From the NCBI GenBank assembly GCA_963576725.1, contig OY755251.1:39192048-39256047 (forward strand): a stretch of DNA of 64,000 nucleotides. The letters are read 5' to 3'. The notes below the pieces were generated by a model. That model was not told the DNA's origin, did no database searches, and saw nothing but the letters and a program-made list of their open reading frames with translations. Below, in pieces: positions 63,792 through 64,000 of this stretch (position 1 is the stretch's first letter; every line of letters begins with the position of its first letter). The DNA comes from Azorinus chamasolen. Taxonomy: Eukaryota > Mollusca > Bivalvia > Cardiida > Solecurtidae. The position numbers and the translations under genes are program-made.

Positions 63792-64000
63792 TAACCCTTT
63801 CCTCCATGATTTTTTATTAGAGACTCCATCTACTATGAATATATAATTAAGTAAAATTTTATTTTTTTAAAGCAAAGTTAAGAAATATTTTGGCAGTAGA
63901 CTACAGTAAAAACTCAGATTTATGATATTTTTCTAAGCAAACAGAGTAGGCCCTGATCAGGCAGCTCCTATAGGAGCTGCCTGATATGGGTCTATTCTGT
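63792..64000 (-). mobile_element. H1/H2 hairpin MITE cut by the window end
   Basis: TTAACCCTTTCCTCCATG, then the palindrome AAGCAAACAGAGTAGGCCCT ... GGGTCTATTCTGT reaching the last base. The right terminus lies outside. Confidence 0.75.

Overview
This window is eukaryotic, repeat-rich animal DNA: AT-rich, spliced genes with long introns, and nearly everything else made of transposons and tandem arrays. The mix (DIRS/Ngaro-type and Penelope-type retroelements, a jockey/CR1-like LINE, dozens of TTAA- and TA-flanked hairpin MITEs, a tRNA-derived SINE, many minisatellites) fits a marine bivalve mollusc. This is an inference from repeat style, not a species identification.

Host genes. (1) A complete six-exon gene on the minus strand can be assembled from 30885 down to 20530: a 13-nt start exon, a Cys-motif exon, two small exons (one a 63-nt in-phase cassette), a 1003-nt Ser/Lys-rich exon and a terminal exon. 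All phases agree and give about 474 codons; the function is not recognised. (2) A second minus-strand exon at about 16195-16410 carries a related Cys motif with the same entry phase. (3) An intronless GT31 (beta-1,3-galactosyltransferase-like) type II membrane enzyme lies at 46551-47600 (+).

Layout. 1-7640: hairpin MITEs and a mosaic of two further MITE families. 7780-8720: a 42-bp minisatellite. 8840-11820: MITEs. 12430-13870: a 50/51-bp minisatellite split by a SINE. 14680-14957: a 39-bp minisatellite inside a hairpin element. 17262-18632: three TIR elements. 20530-30885: the six-exon gene, with introns full of MITEs, degenerate tandem arrays and a 0.9-kb G-free C/A tract. 32390-33190: a 56-bp minisatellite. 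35581-44291: a DIRS-order retrotransposon (minus) with split direct repeats, interrupted by a TIR element that is itself interrupted by a TA-flanked element carrying an OTU protease relic. 45060-49225: MITEs around the GT31 gene. 49600-52020: Penelope-like relic with flanking direct repeats. 52213-56604: a 4.4-kb DNA transposon with 31-bp identical TIRs and a 7-bp target duplication. 57382-60036: LINE. 60611-61894: PIF/Harbinger-like element. 61895-64000: mostly unassigned, with a MITE cut by the window end.

MITE nomenclature used here. H1-H5 are families that begin and end with TTAACCC-like termini and carry a long central palindrome (H1: CTCCATAAATACGCC type; H2: CCTTCATATAAACG type; H3: TTTGGATCC palindrome; H4: GACGCCGCCTTG palindrome; H5: AAACCATTGTGATAAAT palindrome). 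M1 and M2 are TA-flanked families (M1 termini CAGTAAAACC; M2 termini CAGTTGAACTTCG) that also carry a central palindrome. About 60 complete or broken copies are visible, often nested or sharing a TTAA. No prokaryotic operon, rRNA, CRISPR array or convincing functional tRNA gene was seen.
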